Positions 1 to 9,130 are shown, numbered from the stretch's first letter. The stretch: 64,000 bases of DNA from Euhalothece natronophila Z-M001 (GCF_007904085.1 NZ_CP042326.1:3224001-3288000); one strand, 5' to 3'. The notes: generated by a model from the sequence alone, not told the origin. Made by a program: numbers and translations.

Positions 1-1188
1 GTACGCAGTCAACAGCCCGTGACCATTGATGTTTTAGTCTGGGCGGTAGAAAGTGAGCAAATGGAAGATATTGTTGCTGATTTTAATGAAGATAATCCTG
101 ATATTAATATCAATGTGATTGAAGGGCCCAACGAAACCGACCAAGTGGAAGACCTATACACCGCCTCTTTCTTATTAGGAGATTCTCCCTATGACTTGGT
201 TTATATGGATATTGTTTGGACTCCTAAATTTGCCGCCGCAGGTTGGTTAAAAGACCTCTCAGAATATGTGTCAGAGGAAGAATTAGATGAGTTTTTAGAG
301 GGAGATGTCAATGGCGGGATGTATCAAGGAAAACTCTATCGGATGCCTTTTCGCACTGATGCGGGAATGCTTTATTACCGTAGCGACTTGCTAGAAGAAG
401 CTGGCTATGATCCTCCAGAGACATTTTCTGATTTAATGGAAATTTCTCAATCTCTACAAGCAGAAGAAAAAGCCCCTTGGGGTTATACCTGGCAAGGGCG
501 ACAGTATGAAGGGATTTCTGCCATGTTTGTGGAGGTTTTAGCTGGGTTTGATGCCTTTTGGATTGACCCTGACACCCTAGAAGTGGGACTTGATGAACCC
601 AATGCTATTGAAGCAGCCCAGTTTCTAAAAAGCACTATTGAAGAAGGGGTGTCTCCGCCAGGGGTTACGACTTATGAAGAAGAAGATACTCGCCGTCTAT
701 TTGAGAATGGAGAAACAGTTTTCCTCAGAAATTGGCCCTATGTTTATGGGTTAGCAGCTGATTCAGACATTGCTGGTAAATTTGATATTCAACCGATGGT
801 AAGTACCCCAGAAGGGCGCAGTGGTGCTTGTCAAGGTGGTTGGGGCTTTGGCATTGCTGAGAGTACCAATCATCCTGATGAAGCCTGGGAAGTGATTGAA
901 TACTTTACGAAAGCGGAAACACAAAAACGCTATGCCCTAGAAGAGGGACAAACTCCCACTCGACGGGAGTTATTTGAGGATCCTGAATTAGTGGAAGAAT
1001 ATGAGTATCTTCCTGAGTTACTAGAAGTTTTACAGAATGCAGTGTTACGTCCCGCGATCGCGCAATATCCTCAAGCCTCTGATATTTTACAGCGTTATCT
1101 CAGTGCCGCTATTTCTGGAACCATGACCCCTGAACGGGCAATGAATGCAGCCGCTAGAGAAACCCGTAGGTTATTAGAACGTTCTTAG
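1..1188 (+). CDS. ABC transporter extracellular sugar-binding protein, family 1 (5' end outside window)
   Basis: Periplasmic solute receptor of a carbohydrate-type ABC importer. The frame is open from base 1, so the true start and the export signal lie upstream; the GTG at 19 is internal. The visible protein begins inside the mature domain (VTIDVLVWAVES, typical first beta strand) and shows the bilobed family 1 pattern: a region around ADFNEDNPDININV, the segment SPYDLVYMDIVWTPKFA that contacts ligand in maltose-type receptors, and a C-terminal lobe with EYFTKAETQKRYALEEGQ. It leads an operon with two permeases and an ATPase, spaced 7, 3 and 18 bases. The substrate cannot be read from sequence. 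The cyanobacterial relatives I know take up glucosylglycerol, sucrose or trehalose; a compatible-solute role is inference. Confidence 0.9.
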   Translation, partial: VRSQQPVTIDVLVWAVESEQMEDIVADFNEDNPDININVIEGPNETDQVEDLYTASFLLGDSPYDLVYMDIVWTPKFAAAGWLKDLSEYVSEEELDEFLEGDVNGGMYQGKLYRMPFRTDAGMLYYRSDLLEEAGYDPPETFSDLMEISQSLQAEEKAPWGYTWQGRQYEGISAMFVEVLAGFDAFWIDPDTLEVGLDEPNAIEAAQFLKSTIEEGVSPPGVTTYEEEDTRRLFENGETVFLRNWPYVYGLAADSDIAGKFDIQPMVSTPEGRSGACQGGWGFGIAESTNHPDEAWEVIEYFTKAETQKRYALEEGQTPTRRELFEDPELVEEYEYLPELLEVLQNAVLRPAIAQYPQASDILQRYLSAAISGTMTPERAMNAAARETRRLLERS

Positions 1189-1195
1189 GTAAGCT

Positions 1196-2104
1196 ATGAA
1201 AACTAAATCAATTCGACAGCAAGAACAACTGACTGGTTGGTTAATTTCCTTACCAGCTATCGTTTTAATCCTTTTAGTCTTTGCTTATCCCATTGGACAG
1301 GCTTTTTGGTTAAGTCTTTTCGCAGAAAACTTAGGAACGCAACTAGAACCAGTTTTTAATGGCTTAGACAACTATGCCCGAATGTTTGGCGATGGGCGGT
1401 TCTGGAATAGTATTGGCAATACCAGCATCTTTACCGTTATTTCTCTATTTTTTGAACTGGTATTGGGTATCTTAGTCGCCCTGGTTTTAGATCAACAATT
1501 TCGGGGTCGTGGCATTGTGCGAACTATTGGCATTCTCCCTTGGGCGTTACCCACTGCCGTAATGGGACTGGCTTGGGAATGGATTTTTAATGACCAATAT
1601 GGGGTGGCTAATGACATTTTACGCGCGATCGGGGTTGGGGACTACGAGGTGAACTGGTTAGGAGAACCGGGGCTTGCTATGGTCGCCTTAATTGTTGCCG
1701 ATGTTTGGAAAACCACTCCTTTTATCGCCGTCATTGTCCTGGCAGGATTACAAGCCATTTCCCAAGATTTATATGAAGCTCATTCGATTGATGGGGCAAA
1801 CCCATTTCAGAACTTTTTTAAGATTACCTTACCCTTAATTACTCCCCAAATTATTATTGCCTTACTCTTCCGTTTTGCTGAAGCCTTTGGCATTTTTGAG
1901 TTAGTGTTTGTGATGACAGGTGGGGGACCAGCTGGTTCTACAGAAATGGTTTCTATTTATATTTATCAAACCGTGATGCGCTATCTTGACTTTGGCTATG
2001 GGGCATCGTTAATTGTTGTTACCTTTTTAATTTTATTAATCGTCGTTGCCCTCGTCGGTTGGCTACTTTCACGGATGCAAGTTAATGTAACAGGAGAACA
2101 ATAA
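1196..2104 (+). CDS. ABC sugar transporter permease, MalF/UgpA type
   Basis: First inner-membrane subunit of the importer. The 302-residue protein has an N-terminal membrane helix at about residues 13-35 and five more helices. The EAA loop that docks on the ATPase is at about 194-215 (EAHSIDGANPFQNFFKITLP). Long N-terminal periplasmic insertions of enterobacterial MalF are absent, as in UgpA/GgtC-type permeases. The start ATG lies 7 bases after the binding-protein stop, so the two are cotranscribed. It pairs with the next gene to form the heterodimeric pore. Family assignment is secure; substrate is not. Confidence 0.92.
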   Translation: MKTKSIRQQEQLTGWLISLPAIVLILLVFAYPIGQAFWLSLFAENLGTQLEPVFNGLDNYARMFGDGRFWNSIGNTSIFTVISLFFELVLGILVALVLDQQFRGRGIVRTIGILPWALPTAVMGLAWEWIFNDQYGVANDILRAIGVGDYEVNWLGEPGLAMVALIVADVWKTTPFIAVIVLAGLQAISQDLYEAHSIDGANPFQNFFKITLPLITPQIIIALLFRFAEAFGIFELVFVMTGGGPAGSTEMVSIYIYQTVMRYLDFGYGASLIVVTFLILLIVVALVGWLLSRMQVNVTGEQ

Positions 2105-2107
2105 CTT

Positions 2108-2995
2108 ATGGCAGTTGCACAATCAGAAAAGACAGTTCAAACCTCCTCCTCCAAACCGAAACTTCCTAAGAGAAATATTGCCTTAGGTATCGGCATTATC
2201 TTTGTCGTAATCTTTTGTTTAGCCCCAGCAATGTGGCAGCTTTTAACCTCTTTTAAGGTCAATGAGGCAATTACCAGTATTCCGAATGTTTACTTACCCA
2301 GTCCTGACCAGCTTACCTTTGAACATTACACCAACTTATTTGAACGTCGTCCCTTTGCTCGTTATATTTTTAATAGTTTCTTTGTTGCTGCCATCTCTAC
2401 TTTAGTCGCACTTGCCACTGGCGCACCAGCCGCTTATGCCTTGGCTCGCCTGAAGATTCCAGGACAACGACTTATTATTTTACTGACCATTATTGTTACG
2501 TTATTTCCCTATATTTTACTCTTTCTTGGACTCTTTGAAGTGGTTCGCGCATTAGGGTTAGGAAATAACTATCTGGCTCTGATTATTCCGTATGCTGGGA
2601 GAAACTTACCCCTAACCATTTTAGTTTTAAGAAGTTTCTTCCAACAGTTACCAAAAGAATTAGAAGATTCTGCGAAAGTTGATGGTTATAATACAGTACA
2701 AACCTTAATGCGAATTGTTTTACCCATGACGGTTCCTGCTTTAGTCACGACAGGAATTCTCGCCTTTATTTTTGCGTGGAATGAGTTTATTTTTGCCCTA
2801 ACTTTTATTAGTCGTGATGCTATGAAAACAATTCCAGTGGGAACAGCAGAAATTGGTGGCACAGCTATCTTTGAAATTCCTTATGGACCCATTGCGGCGG
2901 CGACCGTTGCTGGGACAATTCCCTTAGTTTTATTAGTGCTATTCTTCCAGCGTCGGATTGTTCAAGGCTTAACCGCAGGCGCAGTTAAAGGATAA
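2108..2995 (+). CDS. ABC sugar transporter permease, MalG/UgpE type
   Basis: Second pore subunit. The 295-residue protein has a basic, Ser/Lys-rich N-terminal tail (about 25 residues), then six predicted helices starting with ALGIGIIFVVIFCLAPAMW. The EAA loop is near residues 186-207 (LEDSAKVDGYNTVQTLMRIV). The C-terminal end FFQRRIVQGLTAGAVKG is the standard MalG-family tail, which in family members reaches into the ATPase dimer interface. It starts three bases after the previous stop. Substrate specificity is unknown. Confidence 0.92.
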   Translation: MAVAQSEKTVQTSSSKPKLPKRNIALGIGIIFVVIFCLAPAMWQLLTSFKVNEAITSIPNVYLPSPDQLTFEHYTNLFERRPFARYIFNSFFVAAISTLVALATGAPAAYALARLKIPGQRLIILLTIIVTLFPYILLFLGLFEVVRALGLGNNYLALIIPYAGRNLPLTILVLRSFFQQLPKELEDSAKVDGYNTVQTLMRIVLPMTVPALVTTGILAFIFAWNEFIFALTFISRDAMKTIPVGTAEIGGTAIFEIPYGPIAAATVAGTIPLVLLVLFFQRRIVQGLTAGAVKG

Positions 2996-3013
2996 ATTTT
3001 TGGAGAAATTATT

Positions 3014-4093
3014 ATGGCAAAACTACAACTCAAAAATCTTCGCAAAGAATACAACCCAAAAACCGTTCCCATTCAAGACTTATCGGTAGATGTGGAAGAT
3101 GGTGAATTTTTAACCTTTGTTGGCCCCTCTGGCTGTGGCAAATCAACCACTTTACGGATGATTGCTGGCTTAGAAGAACCGACAAAAGGCAATGTCATTA
3201 TTAATGGTCAGTCTGTGAATAATGTGCCGCCGGGGGAACGTAATGTTGCCATGGTGTTTCAAAGTTATGCCCTTTATCCTCACATGACTGTTGCTGACAA
3301 TATTGCCTCGCCGCTAAAAATTCGGAAAACCCCTAGTGGCGAAATTCAAAAACGGATTAATGAGGTGGTGCAAAAGCTAGACTTAGAACAAAGCCTTCTC
3401 GACCGTAAACCCGGACAACTTTCAGGGGGACAACGGCAGCGCGTGGCTGTAGCAAGGGCTTTAGTGCGAGAACCTGAGGTCTTTTTATTAGATGAACCCC
3501 TTTCTAACTTAGATGCTTTATTACGGGAACAAGTCAGGTCACAACTGAAACAAATTTTTAAGTCGCAGAATAAGCCCGTGGTTTATGTGACTCATGACCA
3601 AACCGAAGCCATGACGCTTTCAACGCGCATCGCGTTACTCAATGATGGGGTGTTACAACAACTAGATACCCCTCACCAAATTTATAACTACCCTGCAAAT
3701 ACCTTTGTTGCTGGCTTTATTGGCAGTCCGCAAATGAACCTGATGACCTTAAATTGTCAGGAAAAACAAGCCATGTTAGGAGAGTTTGGGATTAATCTTC
3801 CGCCTTTAGAAAATATCCCCTCACAGATTATGCTGGGCATCCGTCCTGAAGATGTCCGTTTAGCGACAGAAGGGGATCAGCAAGTGGTAAAAGGAAAAGT
3901 GATCCTAGTAGAAGACTTAGGAAAAGAACAACTTTTAACCGTTGCTGTCGAGGGGTCAGAAGATAAGGAACTGCGAAGTTTAGTTCCTGCGGATCAAACT
4001 TGGGATAGTGACCAAGTGGCGTTAGCCCTTCCTCCCGATTCTCTCCATTGGTTTGATGTAAATAGTGGTCAACGTTTGAACCATTCTCTCTGA
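3014..4093 (+). CDS. ABC transporter ATP-binding protein, MalK/UgpC type
   Basis: Cytoplasmic ATPase energising the importer. Visible motifs are Walker A GPSGCGKST (about 37-45), Q-loop VFQSYALYPHM, signature LSGGQRQR (about 135-142), Walker B VFLLDEP and the switch His in VYVTHDQTEAM. The C-terminal third is a TOBE/MOP-like regulatory domain with IMLGIRPEDVRLA, typical of the MalK subfamily that powers sugar importers. The 359-residue length is normal. A ribosome binding site (TGGAGAAATTATT) precedes the ATG. A decayed copy of the gene's 3' end lies near 6802-6882. Confidence 0.93.
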   Translation: MAKLQLKNLRKEYNPKTVPIQDLSVDVEDGEFLTFVGPSGCGKSTTLRMIAGLEEPTKGNVIINGQSVNNVPPGERNVAMVFQSYALYPHMTVADNIASPLKIRKTPSGEIQKRINEVVQKLDLEQSLLDRKPGQLSGGQRQRVAVARALVREPEVFLLDEPLSNLDALLREQVRSQLKQIFKSQNKPVVYVTHDQTEAMTLSTRIALLNDGVLQQLDTPHQIYNYPANTFVAGFIGSPQMNLMTLNCQEKQAMLGEFGINLPPLENIPSQIMLGIRPEDVRLATEGDQQVVKGKVILVEDLGKEQLLTVAVEGSEDKELRSLVPADQTWDSDQVALALPPDSLHWFDVNSGQRLNHSL

Positions 4094-4493
4094 ATTACAT
4101 AATAAACTTGATCATGGGCATTATCGCCATTAAATCCCAGTTCTCGCTGACTTTCAAGATTTTCCGAGGAACGAGTGCAGAATGTCCACAATGCCACTGC
4201 CACTAAAGCCAACAGGGCAGGGAATTAATCCCAATTCTGACAACGATGGTTACAGTTAACCTTCAAGATTGATAACTGATCATTAGTTATTAGGGGATAA
4301 AGGAACAACCACAGCGGTATATCCCTAGTTCGGTTTTCACGAATTGTTCTCTCTTGTCAAGCTATAGTCACCAAAATTTACAATTTGTTACACTAATTAA
4401 AGAAAAGCAAACTTAACTTTTAGTTAGACCAAGTAATCATTTCCAGAAAATGCTTACTTTCTTCTCTGCAAATCTAATCTGAATTACTGATTT
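4094..4493. other. 400-base non-coding gap
   Basis: No open reading frame with family character is visible between the ABC ATPase and the next small gene. The last 150 bases are AT-rich and probably carry the promoter of the small membrane protein at 4494. No tRNA, array or long inverted repeat was seen. Confidence 0.4.
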
Positions 4494-4763
4494 ATGTTTC
4501 CAAATCTTTTAAATGCCACTCAAGAATATTGGCGTAAACTAGACGAATTAGAATCCGCTTATAAGCAAGATCAAATCTCACTGGAAGAAGTAGATCAGAG
4601 AGTGTCAGAATTAATGGCAGAACTTGCTCAAGAACGTCGTTCTACTTTCAATTATTTGAAATATAGATCACAAACCTGGCTAGCTGAACAGAAAAGTAAT
4701 CTCATCGGTCTAAGCATCATCGTAGTTGCTATCTATAGTTGGCTCGTGATGAACGGGATTTAA
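4494..4763 (+). CDS. small single-pass membrane protein, unknown function
   Basis: An 89-residue protein I do not recognise. Residues 1-55 are charged and helical (YWRKLDELESAYKQDQISLEE), probably a short coiled coil. Residues 70-86 (LIGLSIIVVAIYSWLVM) form one C-terminal transmembrane helix, giving a tail-anchored layout. It stands alone, 400 bases after the ABC operon and before the interrupted Uma2 gene. The coherent amphipathic composition and ATG start support a real gene, but no function can be assigned. Confidence 0.55.
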   Translation: MFPNLLNATQEYWRKLDELESAYKQDQISLEEVDQRVSELMAELAQERRSTFNYLKYRSQTWLAEQKSNLIGLSIIVVAIYSWLVMNGI

Positions 4764-5006
4764 AGGAAAAATCAGCTATCATCTCAAAGGGAAAGAGTGC
4801 GATCTCATTATCACGATAAAACTCTAAAGGGCGGGGTTTTACAATCGTGATTGATTGATTAATTGGAAGACAAACTTCAATGGCTGCTTGCGGTTTCCCT
4901 TGATTTATGTTTCCAGTGACTTTTGATAAATGGTATGATATCAGCCTAGGCAATGCTAGGATCGGGTTATCAAGCGCTCCTCAATGATTTAGATGACTGG
5001 TAACTA

Positions 5007-5525
5007 ATGACTCCAATTATTTCCCCAATTCGCTGGACAATCCACGATTTAGACGCATTGCCTGAAAACGAGGGAATTCGTCGTGAAATTATTGCAGGAA
5101 AATTATTTGTAACTCGCGCCCCTCATTGGAAACATCAAGACATTATCGCTAACTTGACTACGGAACTGAAAATTTGGTCAAGAAGCCATTTTGGTAGAGT
5201 TTTTTCATCACCCGGTATCATCTCATCAGAAGAAGATAATGTCATCCCTGATTTAGTTTGGGTGAGTGAGAAACGATTAGCTGAAATCGAAGATGAAGCA
5301 GGACATTTTACAGGCTTTCCAGAATTAATTGTAGAAGTGCTTTCCGCAGGAGAAAAAAACATTTATCGGGATAAGCAAGCGAAGTTAAAACTCTATTCTC
5401 AAGGTAGGGTGCAAGAGTACTGGATTGTTGATCGATTTAGCAGGGAGTTAGAAATTTATCGTCTAGAAAATGGGCAGTTAAAGTTATATGAAATATCTAA
5501 ATGTTTGCTACAGATAAAGCATTGA
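5007..5525 (+). pseudogene. Uma2-family endonuclease, 5' part, interrupted by IS630
   Basis: N-terminal portion of a Uma2 (DUF820) protein, a PD-(D/E)XK nuclease-like family abundant in cyanobacteria. The fold's markers are present: EIIAGKLFVTRAPHWKHQ at the start, NVIPDLVWVSEKR (core Asp), PELIVEVLS (core Glu) and KLKLYSQGRVQEYWIVD. After about base 5490 the frame runs into the IS630 left end, and the last dozen residues are insertion-derived. The missing C-terminus is found beyond the element at 6611-6715. The family's normal length is near 190 residues. Catalytic residues are retained, but the deleted C-terminal strand probably inactivates the protein. Confidence 0.8.
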
Positions 5526-6084
5526 GAATAAAGTCCCATCCAGTGATCTGAGTAATCACTTGAGAACTTAATTTTGATAAGATTTTGGAAAGTCGCTTTC
5601 TTAAATCATCTAAATCGGGAAAGAATTCCCATTTCAAAGGTTTCTTAATTTCTTGCCATAATCGTTCAATGGGATTAACTTCTGGGGAATAAGGTGGTTG
5701 GAAAATTAAAATGACATTATCAGGAAGTTGTAACTCTAACCAAGTATGGCAACGACTGTTATCAACTTGTATTAAGTGTAAATCGTCAGGATATTCTTGA
5801 GCAAACCAGCTTAAATACTGCTCAAAGCAAAGACCATCAAGATGAGAAAATTCTCTGAAAAAATTCTCTCCCGTTCTCGGTTCCACTAAACCGTACAACC
5901 ATAAATAATCAAACTTCCACTGTTTTTTTCCTGTCGGTTGAATTCCTTTACCTGTAATTTTTGTATCGTGAAGTGTGATTAACCCGATTCGAGATTCATC
6001 TTGGCACCAATATCTAATGTTTTGATATCGTTTAACCTTTTCTGAATTAGCTTCTAGTTGGGTTGTAACAATTTCACTTAGTTT
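5497..6084 (-). CDS. IS630 transposase, DDE catalytic half (reached by -1 frameshift)
   Basis: C-terminal half of the transposase. The frame is open from the A8 run at 6082-6089 down to 5497. It carries the DDE residues: CQDESRIGL (first Asp region), HLIQVDNSRCH (second Asp) and PPYSPEVNPIERLWQEIKK (catalytic Glu, hallmark of IS630/Tc1). No good start codon sits at its head; a TTG at 5898 is internal. Expression is therefore best explained by slippage from the upstream frame. The frame is intact, so the element may still be active. Confidence 0.85.
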   Translation of the reverse strand, partial: KLSEIVTTQLEANSEKVKRYQNIRYWCQDESRIGLITLHDTKITGKGIQPTGKKQWKFDYLWLYGLVEPRTGENFFREFSHLDGLCFEQYLSWFAQEYPDDLHLIQVDNSRCHTWLELQLPDNVILIFQPPYSPEVNPIERLWQEIKKPLKWEFFPDLDDLRKRLSKILSKLSSQVITQITGWDFILNALSVANI

Positions 6085-6566
6085 TTTTTAAAAGCTTCCG
6101 GTGCTCCCAATTCCTGTTTGCTATGAACTGGACGTGGCACTTTCAGTTTTCCTTCTAAACCATAGCGGACTCGTTTATGAACAGCACTATAACTAATATC
6201 AATATCTTGAATTAACTGAAGCCATGTTTGAATTTCCTTATAACTAGAAAATCCTTCTGGATCTTCTAGTTCTTGGATTAATTTTTTTTCTACTGATGGC
6301 GTGATTTTAGGGACTCGCCCAGGACTTTTCTTAACTTCTAAAAGACCTTTGAGACCTCCTTTGCGATATTTACTGAGCCATCTTGATACTGTCGTTCGGT
6401 GTTTTCCGATTAGGGAGGCGAGCGCGCCGGTACTTCTGACTTGGTTCGTTTTCAGCCAATACAAGACTTGGATTCGTTCTTTGACTTCACTGTTTTGGGA
6501 GAAGTTGAGCTGTTTTTTAAGCTCTTGAGCTGACTCGGCAATCTCAATTTTAATGACACCTGCCAT
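6078..6566 (-). CDS. IS630 transposase, N-terminal DNA-binding half (orfA)
   Basis: The 162-residue first frame carries the helix-turn-helix domains of an IS630 transposase: VRSTGALASLIGKHRTTVSR (about 43-62) and a second winged helix after GRVPKITPSVEKKL. It ends EAFKKN just after an A8 run. A -1 slip on A-AAA-AAA joins it to the DDE half, giving a protein of about 356 residues, the usual IS630 length. ATG start at 6566 is preceded by a purine-rich stretch. Related cyanobacterial IS630 elements use the same arrangement. Confidence 0.85.
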   Translation of the reverse strand: MAGVIKIEIAESAQELKKQLNFSQNSEVKERIQVLYWLKTNQVRSTGALASLIGKHRTTVSRWLSKYRKGGLKGLLEVKKSPGRVPKITPSVEKKLIQELEDPEGFSSYKEIQTWLQLIQDIDISYSAVHKRVRYGLEGKLKVPRPVHSKQELGAPEAFKKN

Positions 6567-6610
6567 AGCTAATCTCGATTACTAACAATCTCTCCCTCTA
6601 TTTGTAGCAT

Positions 6611-6715
6611 ACACAGTTCCATTTCATATTAATTGAAACCTTAACGGAGCGCGATCAAGTGACCTCCCCATTATTGCCAGATTTCTCTTTATCTATTTCT
6701 GAAATTTTTAGATGA
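6611..6715 (+). pseudogene. Uma2-family endonuclease, detached 3' part
   Basis: The frame reading IETLTERDQVTSPLLPDFSL, then SISEIFR and a TGA at 6713-6715, matches the usual Uma2 C-terminus (TL..D.LTSPLLPGF...). It lies immediately beyond the IS630 right end and in the same strand as the 5' part at 5007. This shows that one gene was split by the insertion. Confidence 0.75.
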
Positions 6716-6801
6716 AAGAGATCAATAGGGGCTAGGGAAGTTAGCACTTAAAATGTTAATCGTTAAGGAAATGGTAGTCCTGCATCATTAATGATCAATT
6801 G

Positions 6802-6882
6802 TGGCAGTCCGCAAATGAACCTGATGACCCTCGCTCTTCCTCCCATTCTCTCCATTGGTTTGATGTGGACAGTGGCAAGCGT
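6802..6882 (+). pseudogene. relic of the ABC ATPase 3' end
   Basis: Bases 6802-6829 are identical to 3721-3748 inside the ABC ATPase gene. Bases 6834-6882 match 4026-4074 near its 3' end with a few changes and a one-base deletion that shifts the frame. About 275 bases between these segments are missing. It is a non-functional duplicate fragment in the leader region of the cyclophilin gene. Confidence 0.82.
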
Positions 6883-6924
6883 GTACATTAAAGTTTAGGT
6901 GTTCTCATTATCCTCAATTTAAAT

Positions 6925-8106
6925 ATGCTAAAACCATTTAAATGGCTCAAACCATTACGTTCTGTGCTAAAAAGCACAATTATCACTTTCTTACTGATTA
7001 GTCTATCGGTAGGACTGAGTGGTGCATGGTGGAATTTTGGTGGCGGAGGGGAAGAAGAAAAGAAACCTGCTAGAGAGAGTATTCTTCCGCAAGGAGAAGC
7101 AATTACTGATCCTACCGCACTTTTACGCTACTCTTTACCGTTTGATAACTATCAAGCGCGAAAGTTACAAAGTAGTATTGAAGACATTGCTTTCCAATTA
7201 CGAGGGAAGCGTTGGGGAAAAATTAGTGGCGATGTGAAAACTGCCAGTCGGGTGATTAATTCCAAAACTGATAAGTTATTGGCAGGTGTTCCTGAAGAAA
7301 ATCGAGAACAAGCAGAAGCCCTGATCCCTGAGATTAAACAGAAACTTAATGAGTTGCGAGAAGTCGTAGAGAAACAGGATGTCGAACAGGTTTGGCTAAC
7401 CCGTCGTGATCTCCTAGAAACCCTTGATGAGTTTGAGGCGTTATTTGTCAAAGAGTTTCCTTTTTCCATTCCAGAAGAATATGCCGATCTCCCGAAATTA
7501 AAAGGACGAGCGCGAGTAGAGGTAGAAACCAATAAAGGAAATTTGACTGTTGTGGTGGATGGCTATAGTGCGCCCATTAGTGCTGGTAACTTTATTGATT
7601 TAGTGGATCGCGGTTTTTATGATGGGTTAGAGTTCAACCGCGTCAATGATTTTGCGGTACAAACGGGTGATCCCCCTGGGCCAGAAGAAGGCTTTGTTAA
7701 CCCTGAAACAGGAGAATATCGTGCCATTCCTTTAGAAGTATTAGTGGAAGGAGACGAAAGACCCGTTTATGGGGCAACCTTAGAAGAACTGGGACGCTAT
7801 CAGGAGCAGCCTGTATTGCCTTTTTCGGCAAATGGGGCAGTGGCGATCGCGCGTCCAAGTGGTGATCCCAATGGCGGTTCTTCCCAATTCTTCTTCTTTA
7901 AATTTGACTCTGAGTTAACCCCTCCTGGATTTAACTTCATGGATGGACGATATGCCATCTTTGGCTACACCGTTGAAGGAGATGAAATTTTAGAAGATAT
8001 AGAGGAAGGGGATCAAGTGATCTCAGCACGGGTAATTGACGGGTTGGAAAACCTAGAACGCCCCACTCAAACTGCGGTTAGTGGTAACGATGAAGCCAGA
8101 AGCTAA
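6925..8106 (+). CDS. lumenal cyclophilin-type peptidyl-prolyl isomerase, TLP40/CYP38 type
   Basis: A 393-residue exported protein. The N-terminus has basic residues then a hydrophobic signal (TIITFLLISLSVGLSG), followed by GAWW and a linker. Residues 70-190 form the helical domain seen in plant CYP38/TLP40. The C-terminal cyclophilin domain (about 195-380) contains GNFIDLVDRGFYDGLEFNRV, FAVQTGDPPG and GSSQFFFFK. Several classical cyclophilin active-site positions differ, as in CYP38. In plants that protein helps photosystem II assembly in the lumen; the same role here is inference. The stop overlaps the thiL start by 17 bases, implying cotranscription. Confidence 0.88.
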   Translation: MLKPFKWLKPLRSVLKSTIITFLLISLSVGLSGAWWNFGGGGEEEKKPARESILPQGEAITDPTALLRYSLPFDNYQARKLQSSIEDIAFQLRGKRWGKISGDVKTASRVINSKTDKLLAGVPEENREQAEALIPEIKQKLNELREVVEKQDVEQVWLTRRDLLETLDEFEALFVKEFPFSIPEEYADLPKLKGRARVEVETNKGNLTVVVDGYSAPISAGNFIDLVDRGFYDGLEFNRVNDFAVQTGDPPGPEEGFVNPETGEYRAIPLEVLVEGDERPVYGATLEELGRYQEQPVLPFSANGAVAIARPSGDPNGGSSQFFFFKFDSELTPPGFNFMDGRYAIFGYTVEGDEILEDIEEGDQVISARVIDGLENLERPTQTAVSGNDEARS

Positions 8107-9130
8107 TCTCACAGTTGCTGATATTGGAGAACAAGGACTTTTAGCCAAACTTAAGGCTTTTTGTCCGTCTTCTATCGTGGGGGATGATGCTGCTGTACTT
8201 AATTTCAGTGGTGATCATTCCCTTGTAATTAGCACCGATGTTTTAGTGGATGGGGTTCATTTTAGTGATGGGATTGCTAAACCCGACGTTTATACCACTT
8301 CCCCAGAAGATGTGGGCTGGCGGGCCGTAGCAGCAAATTTATCTGACTTAGCCGCCATGGGGGCTTCTCCTTGGGGAATTACGGTAGGATTAACCCTTCC
8401 GGGGGATTTAGCGGTAACTTGGGTAGAACGGCTTTATCAGGGCTTAAGTGAGTGTTTAAGACAGTATGAGACGGTTTTATGGGGGGGAGATATAGCGCGA
8501 TCGTCTGTAATTACCCTTTCGATTACCGCCGTTGGCAAAGTGTCACCGCAAGCCGTTATTCGTCGCCAAGATGCTAGAGTTGGCGATGTTATCCTCGCAA
8601 CAGGAGAGCATGGGGCTTCTCGGGCAGGATTAGAGTTATTATTACATCCCGAACGACAACAAGAATTAAGTCCAGTGGATGCTCAAAAATTAATCCGAAC
8701 TCATCAACATCCTCAACCGCGTTTAGATGTTCCCCCCTTACTCCAGAAAATATTACCTGAGTTTCGAGTTGGAGGAATGGATAGCAGTGATGGGTTAGCA
8801 GATGCGATTTTACAAATTTGCCGTGCCAGTGGGGTGGGCGCAAAAATTAGTCGTGAGAGTCTTCCAATTCCTGATGAACTTTTAAAGTGGTTATCTCCAG
8901 AACAGGCTTTAAATTGGACGTTATACGGCGGAGAAGATTTTGAATTAGTCTTAACCTTACCGCGTCAGTTTGCTGAATCATTACGAGAACAATTAGGCAA
9001 CTCAGCAAGAATCATTGGTGAAATTACAAAAGAAACTGATGTTAAGTTATCAGATTTCGATCTGGATTTAAGTCAAGGTTTCCAACATTTTAGCAATAGC
9101 TTGAAGAATCAGCGATCGCGCCGAGTCTAA
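8090..9130 (+). CDS. thiL: thiamine-monophosphate kinase
   Basis: Phosphorylates thiamine monophosphate to the pyrophosphate cofactor with ATP. The 346-residue protein has the family signatures SSIVGDDAAVL, VISTDVLVDGVHF, RAVAANLSDLAAMGASP, GGMDSSDGLADA and YGGEDFELVLTLP. I chose the ATG at 8090 rather than the GTG at 8081, because homologs begin a few residues before VADIGEQGL. It overlaps the end of the cyclophilin gene. A decayed copy of its last 400 bases is at 13571-14055. Confidence 0.93.
   Translation: MKPEANLTVADIGEQGLLAKLKAFCPSSIVGDDAAVLNFSGDHSLVISTDVLVDGVHFSDGIAKPDVYTTSPEDVGWRAVAANLSDLAAMGASPWGITVGLTLPGDLAVTWVERLYQGLSECLRQYETVLWGGDIARSSVITLSITAVGKVSPQAVIRRQDARVGDVILATGEHGASRAGLELLLHPERQQELSPVDAQKLIRTHQHPQPRLDVPPLLQKILPEFRVGGMDSSDGLADAILQICRASGVGAKISRESLPIPDELLKWLSPEQALNWTLYGGEDFELVLTLPRQFAESLREQLGNSARIIGEITKETDVKLSDFDLDLSQGFQHFSNSLKNQRSRRV

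Larger units (their letters stand above)
5497..6613 (-). mobile_element. IS630-family insertion sequence
   Basis: A roughly 1.1 kb element carrying a two-frame IS630 transposase. Imperfect terminal inverted repeats are visible: TGTTTGCTACAGATA at 5502-5516 on the + strand, and TGTATGCTACAAATA reading inward on the minus strand at 6613-6599 (13 of 15 match). The exact outer ends and the TA target duplication could not be fixed because the flanks have drifted. It splits a Uma2 gene; the host gene's two parts flank it in the same orientation. Confidence 0.82.

Noticed and set aside
4729-4953. 74-codon frame on the minus strand
   Set aside because: It overlaps the small membrane protein gene, has no ribosome binding site and no recognisable pattern.
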